Part shown: positions 1 to 13,200 of the stretch, piece by piece
Position numbering within the stretch: the first letter of the stretch is position 1
Layout of the letters: each line of letters starts with the position of its first letter
Source: Haliclona indistincta
Lineage: Eukaryota; Porifera; Demospongiae; Haplosclerida; Chalinidae
DNA: 64,000 nt
Assembly: GCA_964017065.1 (NCBI GenBank)
Contig: OZ024791.1
Coordinates: 1,051,887-1,115,886, forward strand
Reading direction: 5' to 3'
Made by a program: the position numbers and the translations under genes
The notes under the pieces: generated by a model
What the model saw: the letters and a program-made list of their open reading frames with translations, nothing else
Told to the model about the DNA's origin: nothing
The model's database searches: none

Positions 1-2279
1 ATCAACCCTCGGGTGACATCTCTTCCTGGACACATTCAAGCCATCTTTGTACAGAATATCATTAAACTGTACGCTAGTATTATTGTCAAGGCTGAGGCGG
101 AGGTGAGCAGTGGGATTATGATGATGACCATCAGTCTCTTCCTCTCTAGGGTAACCCTGAGTCCACAGAGGAGGTTGGTGCTATGCTGGTGGAGAAGCTA
201 CCAGTGTTCATGCAGAGTGGTGACTTGGAAGTGCAGGAGAGGGTAAGACACTCACACACAGTAGAGGGGTTGCGCAGTTCACACGACACGACAAATCCCA
301 GCGTAGGGGCAAGTAGAGAGGGGCGGGACAGCAAACGCAGAGGTCTCGCATTAGTGATTCGCTCTGTCTCTAACACAGCAAATTCTATCTCTTCTGTAAA
401 GAAGGTTGTGTCCTAGTGCACTTGACGACCGTCTGATTTGCCGTGTCACGTGAACAGTAAAGCTGCTCAACCTCTCTAGTGTAACACTGTTCACTCCCTC
501 CCTTCCCCTCCAGGCATGCTGTATTCTGCAGCTAATGAAGTACATCGTCAAACTGCAAAGCAAGGGTAGGTGTTCCTAGATCACCTGATAGTCATGTGAC
601 TAGTATAACCACACCCACAGGAGCAGCAGTAGCTGATGAACTCATGGGATTGTTTGCAGAGGAGTTGAACCCAGTAGCCGTCAAGGCACAGCGCAAAGTC
701 CCTGTACCTGAAGGGTAAGATATCTGTAATGAGAAGACAATGGATCATTTTATGCTGTGCTATGCTTTAGTCTTGATCTGGACAAGTGGATCAATGATCC
801 GCCCAGCGATGATGAAGACCTCCAAGAGGAAGATGAGAGCAAAGGGAACTTCTTTTTCTCCTCTTCCACCTCTAACATTGACCGCCATCGTGGGCTTGGG
901 GAAGACTCGCCTCCCTCTGCTCACACTAAGAGTCACAAGAAGGGCAAGAAATCAAAAAAGGCACAACGCCGAGAGGAAGAAGAGATGGAAGAGGTAAGAA
1001 ACAAATCTGGTATTCTGTAACATTCTATTTATAGTTGCTGTTACTATATTTACATAATGGTTACAGTCAGTGTGTCTGTGTAGGCGAGAGAGCGTCGTCG
1101 CGAACAGCAGAAGAGCAACCCTCATTACCTCAAGCCTTCGTCTCCCTCACTCACTCGCTCCAAGCAGGATGATGAAGAGGAGTTGGAGGTAGGCAAACCT
1201 GCTCTACCCTCTACCAAGGATATTCCTGTCGCTAAGCTGGAGCTAGGCATCCCTCTACTGATTGGTCAGCTGACTTGTCACATGACCTGCATATGTGTGA
1301 TACTGTGCGTGTTATAGAGCGTCCAAAGATGGATTCTCCCAGGACCAAGAAAGGGAAGAAGGGAAAGAAAGGCAAGAAGGGTCGCAAGGGAGCTCACAGT
1401 GACGACGATGACACGTTTGTTCGACCTGCGGTGGATACCAGTATGGGTCAGATGCCAGAGGTATGATATAACACGATTAGAGTGGGGTTAATATAGGGTG
1501 TCCCCTTTCCTCCACAGGGCGCTCTATCATCTGATGATGAAGCGAAGGTATCGAGTCATGGTGGTAAGGACGACGTATTCAAGAAACTGGACGTGAATTT
1601 GGACACGTGAGTTTAGTAACAGACACTGACAGATACTTTAAATACCGAGTTGTAAAAAATTTTAACATGCTCAGTTCAGTTTTTGTTAGAAACTTTGCAT
1701 CTATGGTACATCTCATTTTATAGTCCCCTGCGCGATGATGAGGTATTGCCGGTACAGACTCATCGCACCGCTCGCGCTCCTTCACCTCGACAACGAGACG
1801 AGGAGAAGGCTGGTGGGAAGAAGAAGAAAGGAAAGGACAAGCACAAGAAAAAGGTAACATAGACTAGTGTGTGTAGGGTGTGGTTACTCCCTCTGGTACA
1901 GGGAAGGAAAGCAGTGCTAGAGGATGAAGAAGAGGAAGAGACTGGTGGGAAGAAGGGCAAGAAAGGCTCTAAGAAAAAGCGCTCCAAAGCAGCCGAGGTG
2001 GAAGATGAGGAACAAGGTAAGATGGAGACTAAGGCTGGTTAGATGATGTGAGTGACTTCACTATAGAGGAGCCTGGTCTATTGGACCTGTCCGAGGCAGC
2101 AGAGCCGTCTAAACCTGCAGCCGCTGATAGTAAACCAAAGAGAGACAAGAAAGAGAAATCGCCAGCTGTGAAGAAGCCCGAGGGAGATGTAGACGACCTG
2201 GAGTTCTGGCTCACACCTGCAGCGGGAGACACTGCTACGGTACCTCTCTCACACATTTGCTCACCTATCTCTCTTCTCT

Positions 2280-2369
<90 letters not shown>

Positions 2370-3963
2370 TACTAATCCTCTTCCTTGTTTGCTACAGGAG
2401 TCCAATGTTGCTGGTGCTTCCTCTAAGCTCAAGGTATTTCCTCACTTACATATAGTCCTCGACGGCAGCACATTATTTGTTGTTAAACCTCTCAGTATCA
2501 TGCTGTCTCTCTACAGGATCAAGAAGACCGTCCTGAACAATTACCGGACGTATCTTCAGTTGAAAACACTCCTAAATCAAAGAAGACGAAGGTGACTTGG
2601 GAACATGACCTGTAACTGGACTATTGTGTACTAACTATCTTGTGATCGCAGAAATCTAAAGGAGAGAAGAAGAGTAAGAAGGGCAGCAAGAAGAAGGAGG
2701 CAGCTAAGGTGGATGATGAACTGACAGGAGAGGGGTCTGGTTTACTGGACCTAGTGGAACCACTAGAGGAACAGCAGCCATTGACCACCTTCACTACCCT
2801 AGCACAAGACACTAACCTTGAACTAGTAAGTCACATGACCGTCATGTGCAACTAGATGGTGACCTCTATTTGTTCTCATAGACCTATGATATCAAGGGTG
2901 ACTCAGTGCATAGTACCCGTGTGACAGTAGCTGTGGTCTTCCGGTGAGTCAGTGTGTGTTGGTAGCTGTGTGTATGATGGTGGTCTCTGTACTCCAGAAA
3001 TCTCTCTGAGAACACACTGCTATCAATGGACTTTAATGTACTGGACTCACTCAATGTGAAACTAGAGCGCCCGGTAAGTAACTCTCTCTCTCTCGCACTT
3101 GCTCACTCTTTCTCGTCTATCCTACAGTCTGGAGTCTCCTCCCATGACGGTATACCAGTGCCATTTCAACTACCACCAGGTACACTCGTAGCTACTGGGG
3201 ATGGTGTGATTAACCCTTTGTGTTCCTAGGAACTGCTAATGAGTGCCAGTTCTTGTTTTATGTGAAAGAGTTCTATGTTCATCAGAAGCTACGTGGTACT
3301 GTCACCTATATGATGTAGGTGTGTATCCTCCTCATGCTATCTGTGATGGTGACATCTCTATCATGTACAGAGCCCAGATGTACAGCTCAGGATAAGATGG
3401 ATTTCAAACTACAGATGCCATCGTCTAGTTTCATATACCCCAGTCCATGTAGCCAGTAAGCTATACAGAGAGTGTGTGAGTGAGTGTCTCATTGTTCCTG
3501 TAGGGATCATTTTGCATCACTGCTCAGTGGTGGTAGCTTGTGTGAGACTCAATCACTCAAGGTAAGTAGCTCTCTAACACCTAGACTATGGCTGGTTCTG
3601 TTCAATGGGGCATAGCTTATGTGCTTTAGTCCAATCTTCAAACTGGCCGATATCGTAGACCGCACTTAAAACCTGACAAACTAGCTCGTGTTTGATCAGG
3701 ATCCTGTCATGTGGTACATTTTGAAGGAAATAACTAGTATTTTTGCTGTATCAAACAATTAATTATATATATATACAATCATAATACTATTTCTCTCTCT
3801 TTGCTATCAGGTTGCTCTCAAGAACACTCCTAACTTTCAGTTTGCTCTGAATGTGATCTCTCTTCGTCTTCATCTCAAGATGGTGGAGCTGATAGCAGAC
3901 AGTGCCTCATTGTATGGCCGCTCTATTGCTGGTCATCATATCTGCTTCTTGATCAAGGCACAG
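1..3963 (+). CDS. AP3D1: AP-3 complex subunit delta (3' half of gene, partial at both ends)
   Basis: AP-3 delta is the large subunit of the adaptor that sorts cargo from endosomes and Golgi to lysosome-related organelles. Exons read directly, with GT/AG borders: 1-102, 150-242, 514-565, 621-714, 771-993, 1084-1264, 1318-1460, 1518-1605, 1724-1853, 1902-2016, 2043-2239, 2398-2433, 2517-2591, 2652-2825, 2882-2943, 2998-3073, 3128-3179, 3230-3318, 3371-3455, 3504-3561, 3811-3963. Diagnostic segments are SLPGHIQA, VPVPEGLDLDKWIN, the Lys/Glu-rich hinge, LDSLNVKLERP, PVPFQLPPG and GRSIAGHHICFLIK; all match metazoan AP3D1 in order. The 1264 donor (GTCAGC) is unusual but is the only one that keeps frame. 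Two oddities lie in the C-terminal region: an in-frame TAG at 3316-3318 where the downstream copy has AAG, and a one-base loss near 3380. The last exon (GDQQLQ...) is missing and presumably lies in the gap. The identity is firm; whether the 3' end is functional is not. Confidence 0.93.
2250..2366. repeat. (CT)n microsatellite in an AP3D1 intron
   Basis: A nearly pure CT dinucleotide array fills most of the intron at 2240-2397, just upstream of the acceptor at 2397. It lies on the sense strand, so it forms a very long polypyrimidine tract. Confidence 0.95.
3562..3810 (+). other. AP3D1 intron, no other feature seen
   Basis: This is the longest AP3D1 intron in the window. It is AT-rich with a short (TA)n run near 3765. 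The same intron, with small differences, recurs in the copies at 36906-37175 and 48716-48979. I see no gene in it. Confidence 0.7.
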
Positions 3964-3992
3964 GTACAACACTGCATGTGTCAATCCTATTC

Positions 3993-4192
3993 NNNNNNNN
4001 NNNNNNNNNNNNNNNNNNNNNNNNNNNNNNNNNNNNNNNNNNNNNNNNNNNNNNNNNNNNNNNNNNNNNNNNNNNNNNNNNNNNNNNNNNNNNNNNNNNN
4101 NNNNNNNNNNNNNNNNNNNNNNNNNNNNNNNNNNNNNNNNNNNNNNNNNNNNNNNNNNNNNNNNNNNNNNNNNNNNNNNNNNNNNNNNNNNN
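3993..4192. other. Assembly gap of exactly 200 N
   Basis: Exactly 200 N, the same size as the second gap, so the length is almost certainly a placeholder. It hides the last AP3D1 exon (+ strand) and the 3' exons of the large surface-protein gene (- strand). The true distance and even the adjacency of the two sides are unknown. Confidence 0.98.
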
Positions 4193-4203
4193 TAATGACT
4201 TAC

Positions 4204-7200
4204 TGCACAGGAAGTTCTCATAACGAAGCACATGACCTGGTGGACAGGAATGCCTCAAGTTGCCGATAGAGATGGACTCATTGTTCACAGCAAATCGATT
4301 CAGTCCAACATCAAGACGATTTGACGTGTTCTTCAACATATTCTCCAGCATCATTAGAGCTGTTTTAATATCAGTGAAGTGACTGTATGCTAGCAGAGCA
4401 GTGTCACTAAGAGGGCGATCAAGATTGTATGGGAAATCAACACTGAGATCCAGTGACAGAGAAGTAGAGGGCACTGATCGTGTGACTGTGTTCTGGAATG
4501 AGAACCTGATGTTCCGCAGACCTACTGTAGTAAAATTACCAAATTGACCAGTGATAGAGTGCAGGAATGCCTGTACAATCTTGTCTGATGTCAATTCATC
4601 ATCACTGTCGTCTTGACCACTGCCACTAATCTCAATAGTCTCGGCAAGGACTGTATCGAAGGACACAGCATAGCTCAATCTGCTGATTGATGCTGATAGG
4701 ATAGTGAGCCGAGCTGAATCAGACACCACCCAGCCATTGTTGGTGTAGGCTCTGCAACGATACCATCCTTCGTGCTCCATTTTAGGCTTTCGGTAGACAA
4801 GCTGATTTGATGATGAGTTAACAACCGGGCTCCATCTCTCACGATCAGAGGTCCATTCCCATTGATAGCTAGGTGATGGTCTGGCAGTAGCATTACAGAC
4901 AAACACTGCACCATTGTCATCTCCCTCGAATGTTGTATAGTCTGATGGAGACAGTGTGATGACTGGAGGCTCAAACACACCAACCGTGGAGAACAGAGAG
5001 GTGGTGGTGCCTATGCCATTAGTTGCAGAGCACTGGTACTTGCCCTCATCTTCATAGGTGGCTGGTCTCTTAGTAAAGACATTGGTCGATTGTCCTGGCT
5101 GGATGAACCTGTTCTTTCTCCAGTTATAAGAGATGGGTAGTGGTGAATCTGCTTGGCAGGTAATGGATAGCTGCTCTCCAAGATTAACATTGACCATATC
5201 ATCAGGCTGCATCACAATCTGTGGTGGAGCGCTGCACCAGTATCCAGTGGATTCTAGGCCTCGTAGCTTATTCCACATTGGACTAATTCTCATCCTCGCT
5301 TCAGCAACTGTAAGACTGGTCTCTAGACCTAGTTCCAGTAGACTGCTTTTAGCTGCAGGGAAGTTGTCAAGTAGATCTCCTATTAGATCACTAGGAGTGT
5401 CCTGGATGATTTCTTGAGCTGTCCTGCTAGTGACTGTCAGGCAATCAACGAATCCATGACAAGTCTCTCCATTCACTGTGTTTATGGCATTCATTGCTGC
5501 TTGCCATTCTACAAAGATGCTACTATCCAGCTCACTCGTGCGTGCCAGTGTCTCGTCAGCTATCATGTTGATCTTCTCGCTGAGTGTAGTAACTACTGAG
5601 CTATTCTGTGATTCATCCAGCAGTTCATCCTCAATAACAGTCAGTCCAAACTGCTCCTCCAAGATTGTAAGGTTAACATTGTTAAGCTCCAGCCAGGGAA
5701 CATTGGCAAGCATTCTTATGCGGTTTACAGTGGTTGAGACATTCATCCAAGATGCTTGATAGCGAGCCATTGCATTATTAAGACTTGCATTAACTTGGTT
5801 AAGGTAACTCTTGAGGTTAGCTATGGCAGCACAGCTACGTTCAAACTGCTGTGGGGATGATTCTACAACTCGCATGCTGTCTTGCTGTGGCTTGGCTGAC
5901 AGCATACTACCAACTTGAGACAAGATCTGTTGAGCAATATCTCGTTGCAGGATCTTCTCAGGAGCAGTGAGATCAACTGATAGTGAGACATTGATGGTTT
6001 GATTGAGTTTAGGGATAGTTACACCAATAACCACTGGTATAATCACTGGTGAGGACTCTCTGAAAGACACGGTGAACTGTAGATCATTGACGTCCACTAG
6101 TTGTTCGATTGTGCTGTTAGCAAGAGCTGTCTCTAGGTCTAGTGCTGCTTGTTCAGTTTCCAATACCTGCTGGTAGTAGCTCTCCTGGGTGTCTTTGGCT
6201 GTCATCAGTCTCTGTAAGGTTTGTTGGAGTATTTCCAGTTCTTGTTCTGTGATGTTCTTGCTGGTTTCAGCAACAGCTGCCTCAGCAAGTGCTATGGTGA
6301 GGTTAGCCTTTGCTTCAGCAAGCTTCTGCATTGGGGCTAGGAGCACTTGATCACTATCATTTAGAGTGCTGTAGGCTCTTGTTCGTGCTAACTGGCAAGA
6401 CACATCCCTAGTGATGCAAGTTATGTTTGGCAGCTTCTTGCTGCAATCTTGTTCAGTACAGCAGACCTGATGGATAGATGTATCCACTGCATTCTGTACA
6501 CAGCTTTGGACACGAGTTACATTTACTGTTCTAAGATAAGTTTCCTCTTCTTCAATGATTTCTTCTCGTGGCAAACTCACGTAGCTGCATTTCTGTGTGA
6601 ATGCTGTTCTTCCCCAGCCTGTAATCTTTGTTACTATGTGACAGTAGTGTTGATAGCTCCATCTGTCGACTGCAGTTGGTACAGTGCGATACTCAAGCAT
6701 TGTTGCTTCGGTTGTTACATTGCAGAGTCCTGTAGTGTTACTCATCATCATGTGTTCACATATTAGACACTCAACCTCTGGAACACAGCTGCCAGTGCAA
6801 TCCTCATCTTCACAGATGTCAGTCAGTGTGCTTTGTTCTTCCATGCTTATTTGATCGACTTGTGCTTGCCATGATGCTACTGCGGCGCTAGCTGTGGCAA
6901 CAGCAGCCATTGCTTGCTGGTAATTTGCTAGTTCGGCTGTTACTGCGCTGGATTTTTCATTTACCTTCATCTGAAAGCTGGCCAGTCTATGTTGAGAAGC
7001 ATTCCTTGCCATTTCTGCTTGCATGATTCTATCATTAGCTCGGGTCACTACTGTCAAGGCATATTCATGAGTATATTCGTTCACTTTTTCAATAAATGAG
7101 GAAGGGCCTGTTTCAAACTCTCCTGATACTACAAAAGACACATTGTCCCATGATGTTCCTGTGGGAACACTGCCAGATATGTAGGAGTTGTATCGCCCAA

Positions 7201-10200
7201 ATATAGTAGTGTCTGTGCTAAAGGTAAGATATTCGTCACTGATTTCAACAGGTGTCATAAACTGAGTGCCTAGAATGGAGATCTCAGCTTCGTGTAACCT
7301 AGCGGATGTGCTTCCTCCACTCCAAAAGCCTGCTGAAATTGCTGGCCCTGTGGCTGGTTGATGGACTGTCAGGTATTGGTTGAGAGGCAGATTAGAGTCC
7401 ACGAGGTCAGAGTAGACCTTGACAACTGCTCCATCCCAGCGATTGTCAGGTGTTGGCGGGTCGGTAGAGCCGGTCAGATACACTCTGTGTCTTGCACTGC
7501 CAGATGGGAACTGATAGTTGGTAATTTGGAAGTTGACACAGTCTGTGACGAAGGTCATCCAACTGAGACCACTAGTCGTGTCATTAAATTTCACGAAGGC
7601 ATCCACAAGACATGAGGTCTGATCATTGGGAAGAGACAGCACTCGTGAGAAGAAAGTGTCCGAGTCACTTGGACTGTAGAGTAGTTTAGCAGATGCTCCT
7701 CCTGGTATGTTAGTGGTGGAATAACCTAGAGCATGAATAGACATTATTGTAACATGACTCATGATGCATGGACGTACCTGATAGTGAGAATACAGTAGGA
7801 TTCATTGTGTGTCTCAGCTTCATGGCAGCTATCTTGTCATTGATGGTCATGTTAGCTGTCATAGCTTGTTCACCGACCAGCATGCCCTGCATCTGAAAGA
7901 GCGTTATGTGAATGTCATTAAATTGATAAAACATGTGCGCCTTACTTGTTGATCTTGTGGACTGTATTGATGGTAAAGATCTCCGTCAAACATATAGTTG
8001 ATCCATAGTTGTCTGCTTGTTAGTTGACTCTTCATGGTGGCTTCCAATCTTAGATCAAATTCTTGGTCACTCGGACTGAACCATGCATTACCATTCCAAT
8101 AACGGATTGTGTCAGGAAAAGAGTATGAAGAAGGTACTCTGGCTTTTGAGACAGTAGCTTCTCTGAAGACAAACTGCCATCCTGTGCTTGTGTATGGCTG
8201 TATCTGATTGAAGGAGTTGATAGCGTCTAGTGAGCTAGTAGGAATGGTGAGGTGCACTGGTGCTTCTGGTCCTTGGCATAGGTTAACAGCAAAGCAGATT
8301 GGATCATCACTCAGGTCACGTCCTCTCTGATTGGACTCAACTTGTCCAATCAGGTTTCCATCGAAACGGAATACAGAATACAAGCCCTCATCTTCTATAT
8401 CTAGTCCCTCACAACCAACGATATTGTTGACATCATTACCGACGGCTAAACTAGTAGTGTAGTCAAACTGTGAGAAGATAGTGTCATTGATATGAGCAGT
8501 GGTGTTGACCAAGAAGTTCAGCCATGTTGGTAAGAAGGTTTTGATATTACTGAGGTACGTTTGAGCTAGTGATCGAGACTGAAGCAGATCAAACACATCG
8601 CTTGGAGTGAAGTCGAAATGATAGCATGATCGAACTGAGCTTGAACAGGCAGTGCAAGGAAGGGAAGCATCGAGAATGGAGCTCTCCACATTGTCCTGTG
8701 ATACTGATATTTTAGATCCAGCAATTGATAGAGGAAGCTCAACAGCTGACCCGCTGGCGTAGACGATCCCATTGCTGGCATAGTGTGTGGTGCCTTGTAA
8801 AGACCAGGAACAGGTGGAGGGAAAGCTAGCTGCTGATGATGGGCACTGGTAACTGAGGCTGTTAGCTGCACAGCAGCCTGGTCGAAGCTCTCCAATATCT
8901 AGTCCAAGCTGAGTAAAGTATCTGTTGGATACTTGAACTGAGTCTGGGTCAAGGACCAATACTACTATTGACTGTGGGACCTCATAGTCACTAGCACTTG
9001 ATCCTGTGATCACATAGGTGATAATGTACTGACCTGGCTCAAGACTTGATATCTCAAACACTCCCATAGTTACGGCAGCATCTAGAGTAACGTTACTGGG
9101 TGAGATTTCCAGACTTTCAGAAGCAACAAGTGTGATAGTGATATATTCCTCTGGGCGGGCGGTGATCTCGATCTCGACAGATGATTGGTTAGAGTAGATG
9201 GTGGGTATCGTGGAGATGCTGATTAGACCGGTCTCACAGTTGTCACCGCTATATTCGGTAAGTGAGCAGGCACAGTTGTAGTCTGTTGTACCAATATTGG
9301 AGCATTCCCCGTCGTGCTGACATGGGTTGGAATGACATGGCAGGATCACTGCAAAGAGATAAGTGAAGAGGTTTGTAGCAGTACAAATAAATATACATAG
9401 TGCTCACATTCACACTCTGGTATAGTGGTCCAGTAGACACCGCCTGATGTCTGGTTAGCAACACAGGCCTGATAGAATGGAGTAGTGTCGTTAATATAGT
9501 ACCCATCAACACATTTGATCTCGCATTCTGTCGTCAGAACAGTACCACAGTCTATTTCAACATTCCTCACAACATATCCGTTCTGTGGGTTGATTAGGAA
9601 TGGGCAGTGCTTGGGTGTACAGAAGGCGTTTGCTCCGGTCCAAGTGTTGTCGTTCAGACACTCACGCAGCTCAGAACCACTGAATGTGAATCCAGCGTCA
9701 CAAGCAAAGGAGCAGTTCTGATCAGTCACTTGATCACCAGTACACCACATTGAGCCATTCTGTGGTGCCATGAGCTGAGGAACACATGGCTGACCTGAGC
9801 ATAGAGCAGTATACATGAGTGAACAGCATTGGTTACACATCACATACCATCACAGCCATGGAAATCAAAAGCTAGATCATATCCAACTCTACAAGAGCAA
9901 TCATAGCTTCCGATAGAGTTAGTACAGAAGTGTTCACAGCCTCCGTTGTTAGTATTACACTCATTGACATCTGTGCAACAAAGGATTGTGTCATGTACGA
10001 CAGTACAGCGATTGTAAGCTCACCATTACAAGTGTGTTTATCATCATCAAGACTGAATCCAATGAAACATGTACAGTAATAGCTACCAGGAGTGTTGTTA
10101 CAGATCTGTGTACATCCTGAGCTATCCTCAGCACACTCATCAATATCTAGTGATGGAGTGAGTATAGTGAGCTAGCTAGCTGGGTTAGTATATTACCATT

Positions 10201-13200
10201 ACAAGTGTATCCATTAGCATCAAGACGCCATGTACTGTTACAGCTACATGAGAATGATCCATGTGAGTTATGACAGTTTTGATCACAATTATCATGTCCA
10301 GTAGCACACTCGTCATGATCTACAGGTGACATAATTATAATATGATAGTGGAGTATATTAGAGACTAGCTCCCTCACCATCACAGCCATGGAAATCAAAA
10401 GCTAGATCATATCCAACTCTACAAGAGCAATCATAGCTTCCGATAGAGTTAGTACAGAAGTGTTCACAGCCTCCGTTGTTAGTATTACACTCATTGACAT
10501 CTGTGCAACAAAGGATTGTGTCATGTACGACAGTACGTACAGCGATTGTAAGCTCACCATTACAAGTGTGTTTATCATCATCAAGACTGAATCCAATGAA
10601 ACATGTACAGTAATAGCTACCAGGAGTGTTGTTACAGATCTGTGTACATCCTGAGCTATCCTCAGCACACTCATCAATATCTAGTGATGGAGTGAGCATA
10701 TAGTGAGCTAGCTAGCTGTGTTAGTATATTACCATTACAAGTGTATCCATCATCATCAAGACGCCATGTACTGTTACAGCTACATGAGAATGATCCATGT
10801 GAGTTATGACAGTTTTGATCACAATTATCATGTCCAGTAGCACACTCGTCATGATCTACAGGTGACATATAACATGACAGTGGAGTATATTAGAGACTCC
10901 CTCACCAGAGCAGCCATGGCTGTCATCATCTAGTAGGAACCCAGTGTTACAGGTACAGTAATATGATCCAATAGTGTTGTGGCAGTTCTGATCACATCCT
11001 CCGTTATTAGTAGCACACTCATTAATATCTGTATTAAACAGTGATGAGTATAGTATGCCACATGGCTACATACCACTACATGTGAGTCCATCAGAGTTGA
11101 GCGCATATCCAACATTACAATCACATATATAACTACCAATAGTATTAATACACACATGATGGCATAGATGAGTGTTTAGAGCACACTCGTTATTATCTAA
11201 TGAAGAGAGAGAGTGAATCATTGATATCTGAGATAGTGACACTATCTTACCAAGACATGTGTGGCCATCAGAACTGAGTGTGTAACCAGTGTTACAACTA
11301 CAAGAATAGCTACCAACAGAATTATGACAGTTCTGATCACATCCGCCTTTATTGTTAGCACATTCATTAGTATCTGGAATTATAGAATTATCAAATATTT
11401 CATATTACAGTAGTAATGTACTCACCAACACAGGTCAATGGGTTGCTACTCAGCTCATATCCAGTGTTACATGAGCACTCAAAGCTACCAATAATGTTAG
11501 TACAGATCTGATTACACCCGCCATTGTTAGTATTACACTCATTGATATCTATTAGCACATCATAACATCAGTATAATGGGCCGTGATAATTGTCAATAGC
11601 TCACCATTGCAGCCGTGTAAATTATAAACCAGTGAGTAGCCAGTATTACAGGTACAGTAATAGCTACCAGTTGTATCATAACAGTTCTGAGCACATCCTC
11701 CATTATAACTAGCACACTCATTAATATCTGCAGCAGCATCATGGTAAATACTGTATGTATCCTAGCTATAGTTGCAGCTTACTATCACATGTGTAGCCAT
11801 TCAGTGAGTATCCTACGGGACATGAGCACTCAAAGCTACCAATAGTGTTAGTACAGATCTGAATACACCCGCCATTGTTAGTATTACACTCATTGATATC
11901 TATTAGCACACATGGATAGTAGCATGTGTGAGGCATTAATATAGCATGATAACTAACCATTACAAGCATGTCCATTACTAGCCAGTGAATAGCCAGTATT
12001 ACAGGTACAGTAATAGCTACCAGTTGTATCATAACAGTTCTGAGCACATCCTCCATTATAACTAGCACACTCATTAATATCTGCAGTAACATCATGATAA
12101 ATACTGTATGTATCCTATAGTTCAGTGCAGCTTACTATCACATGAGTAGCCATTTCCATTCAGTGAGTATCCTACGGGACATGAGCACTCAAAGCTACCA
12201 ATAGTGTTAGTACAGATCTCATTACACCCGCCATTGTTAGTATTACACTCATTGATATCTATTAGCACATCATATATAACATCACTGTGGGCCGTGATAA
12301 TTGTTGATAGCTCACCGTTACAAGCATGTCCATTACCAGCAAGTGAGTAGCCAGCATTACAGGTACAGTGATAGCTACCACCAGTGTTGACACAGTTCTG
12401 AGCACAGCCTCCATTATAACTAGCACACTCATTAATATCTGCAGCAGCATAACACTATGACATCTGGTGTTATGGGTGGTGGTGTTGGACTCACCGTCAG
12501 CACAAGTTGCTCCATTCCATCCAGTGTTGCATGAACAAGTGTAAGGAGCTGTACACGCTCCGTTCACACAACCCGGACTGCAAACAGCTGCAAATGAAGA
12601 AACCGAGCAATTGCGACCGTCGATTGCGACTAAACTACCAGCACCGCCCCTTCTTGCTACAGTAGTCACGGTAGCGATGTGCGTGGGCATGGTCATGCGG
12701 CCGGAAATGTCTCCACCTTTTTCAATTCAAAAAGTGGAAATTGTCTTGCGCGATGTCTGAGTGCCGTTTGACCGTTTCAGTAGCTACCACCCCAAAGTTT
12801 TCAGATATGCTGATTCCAACTAATTATGAAATTTAAGCGGATAATTCTTGGAAACAATGCTATTTTGCTATGATCAATCAGAGCTGGATCAAAAAACCAG
12901 CAATTTGGTAATAAACAAATTATTTTCGTACAGTGCTTCCCGCTTAGAGAGTCCAATTGTGATGTTTTTACATATTATGCTATAAAAGTTTTATCAAAGG
13001 TAATACAATCCTCAAATCTGGTCTGAAGTATGGTATATCATTGTAGATTATGTGCATCAAATATGACAGCTCACAACCAACTATTGCAAAAGTTATCAAT
13101 TATTAATTATAGGTCACTGGCTAAGCTCAGTAGCTGAAGTTTTTAGGCTTGGAAATGTCTATTTGGCTGAGTTAAGAAAATTCACTTTGCAAAAAGCTCA

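Noticed and set aside
2048..2595. Open frames rich in Ser-Leu repeats across 2250-2400
   Set aside because: They are translations of the (CT)n microsatellite within an AP3D1 intron.
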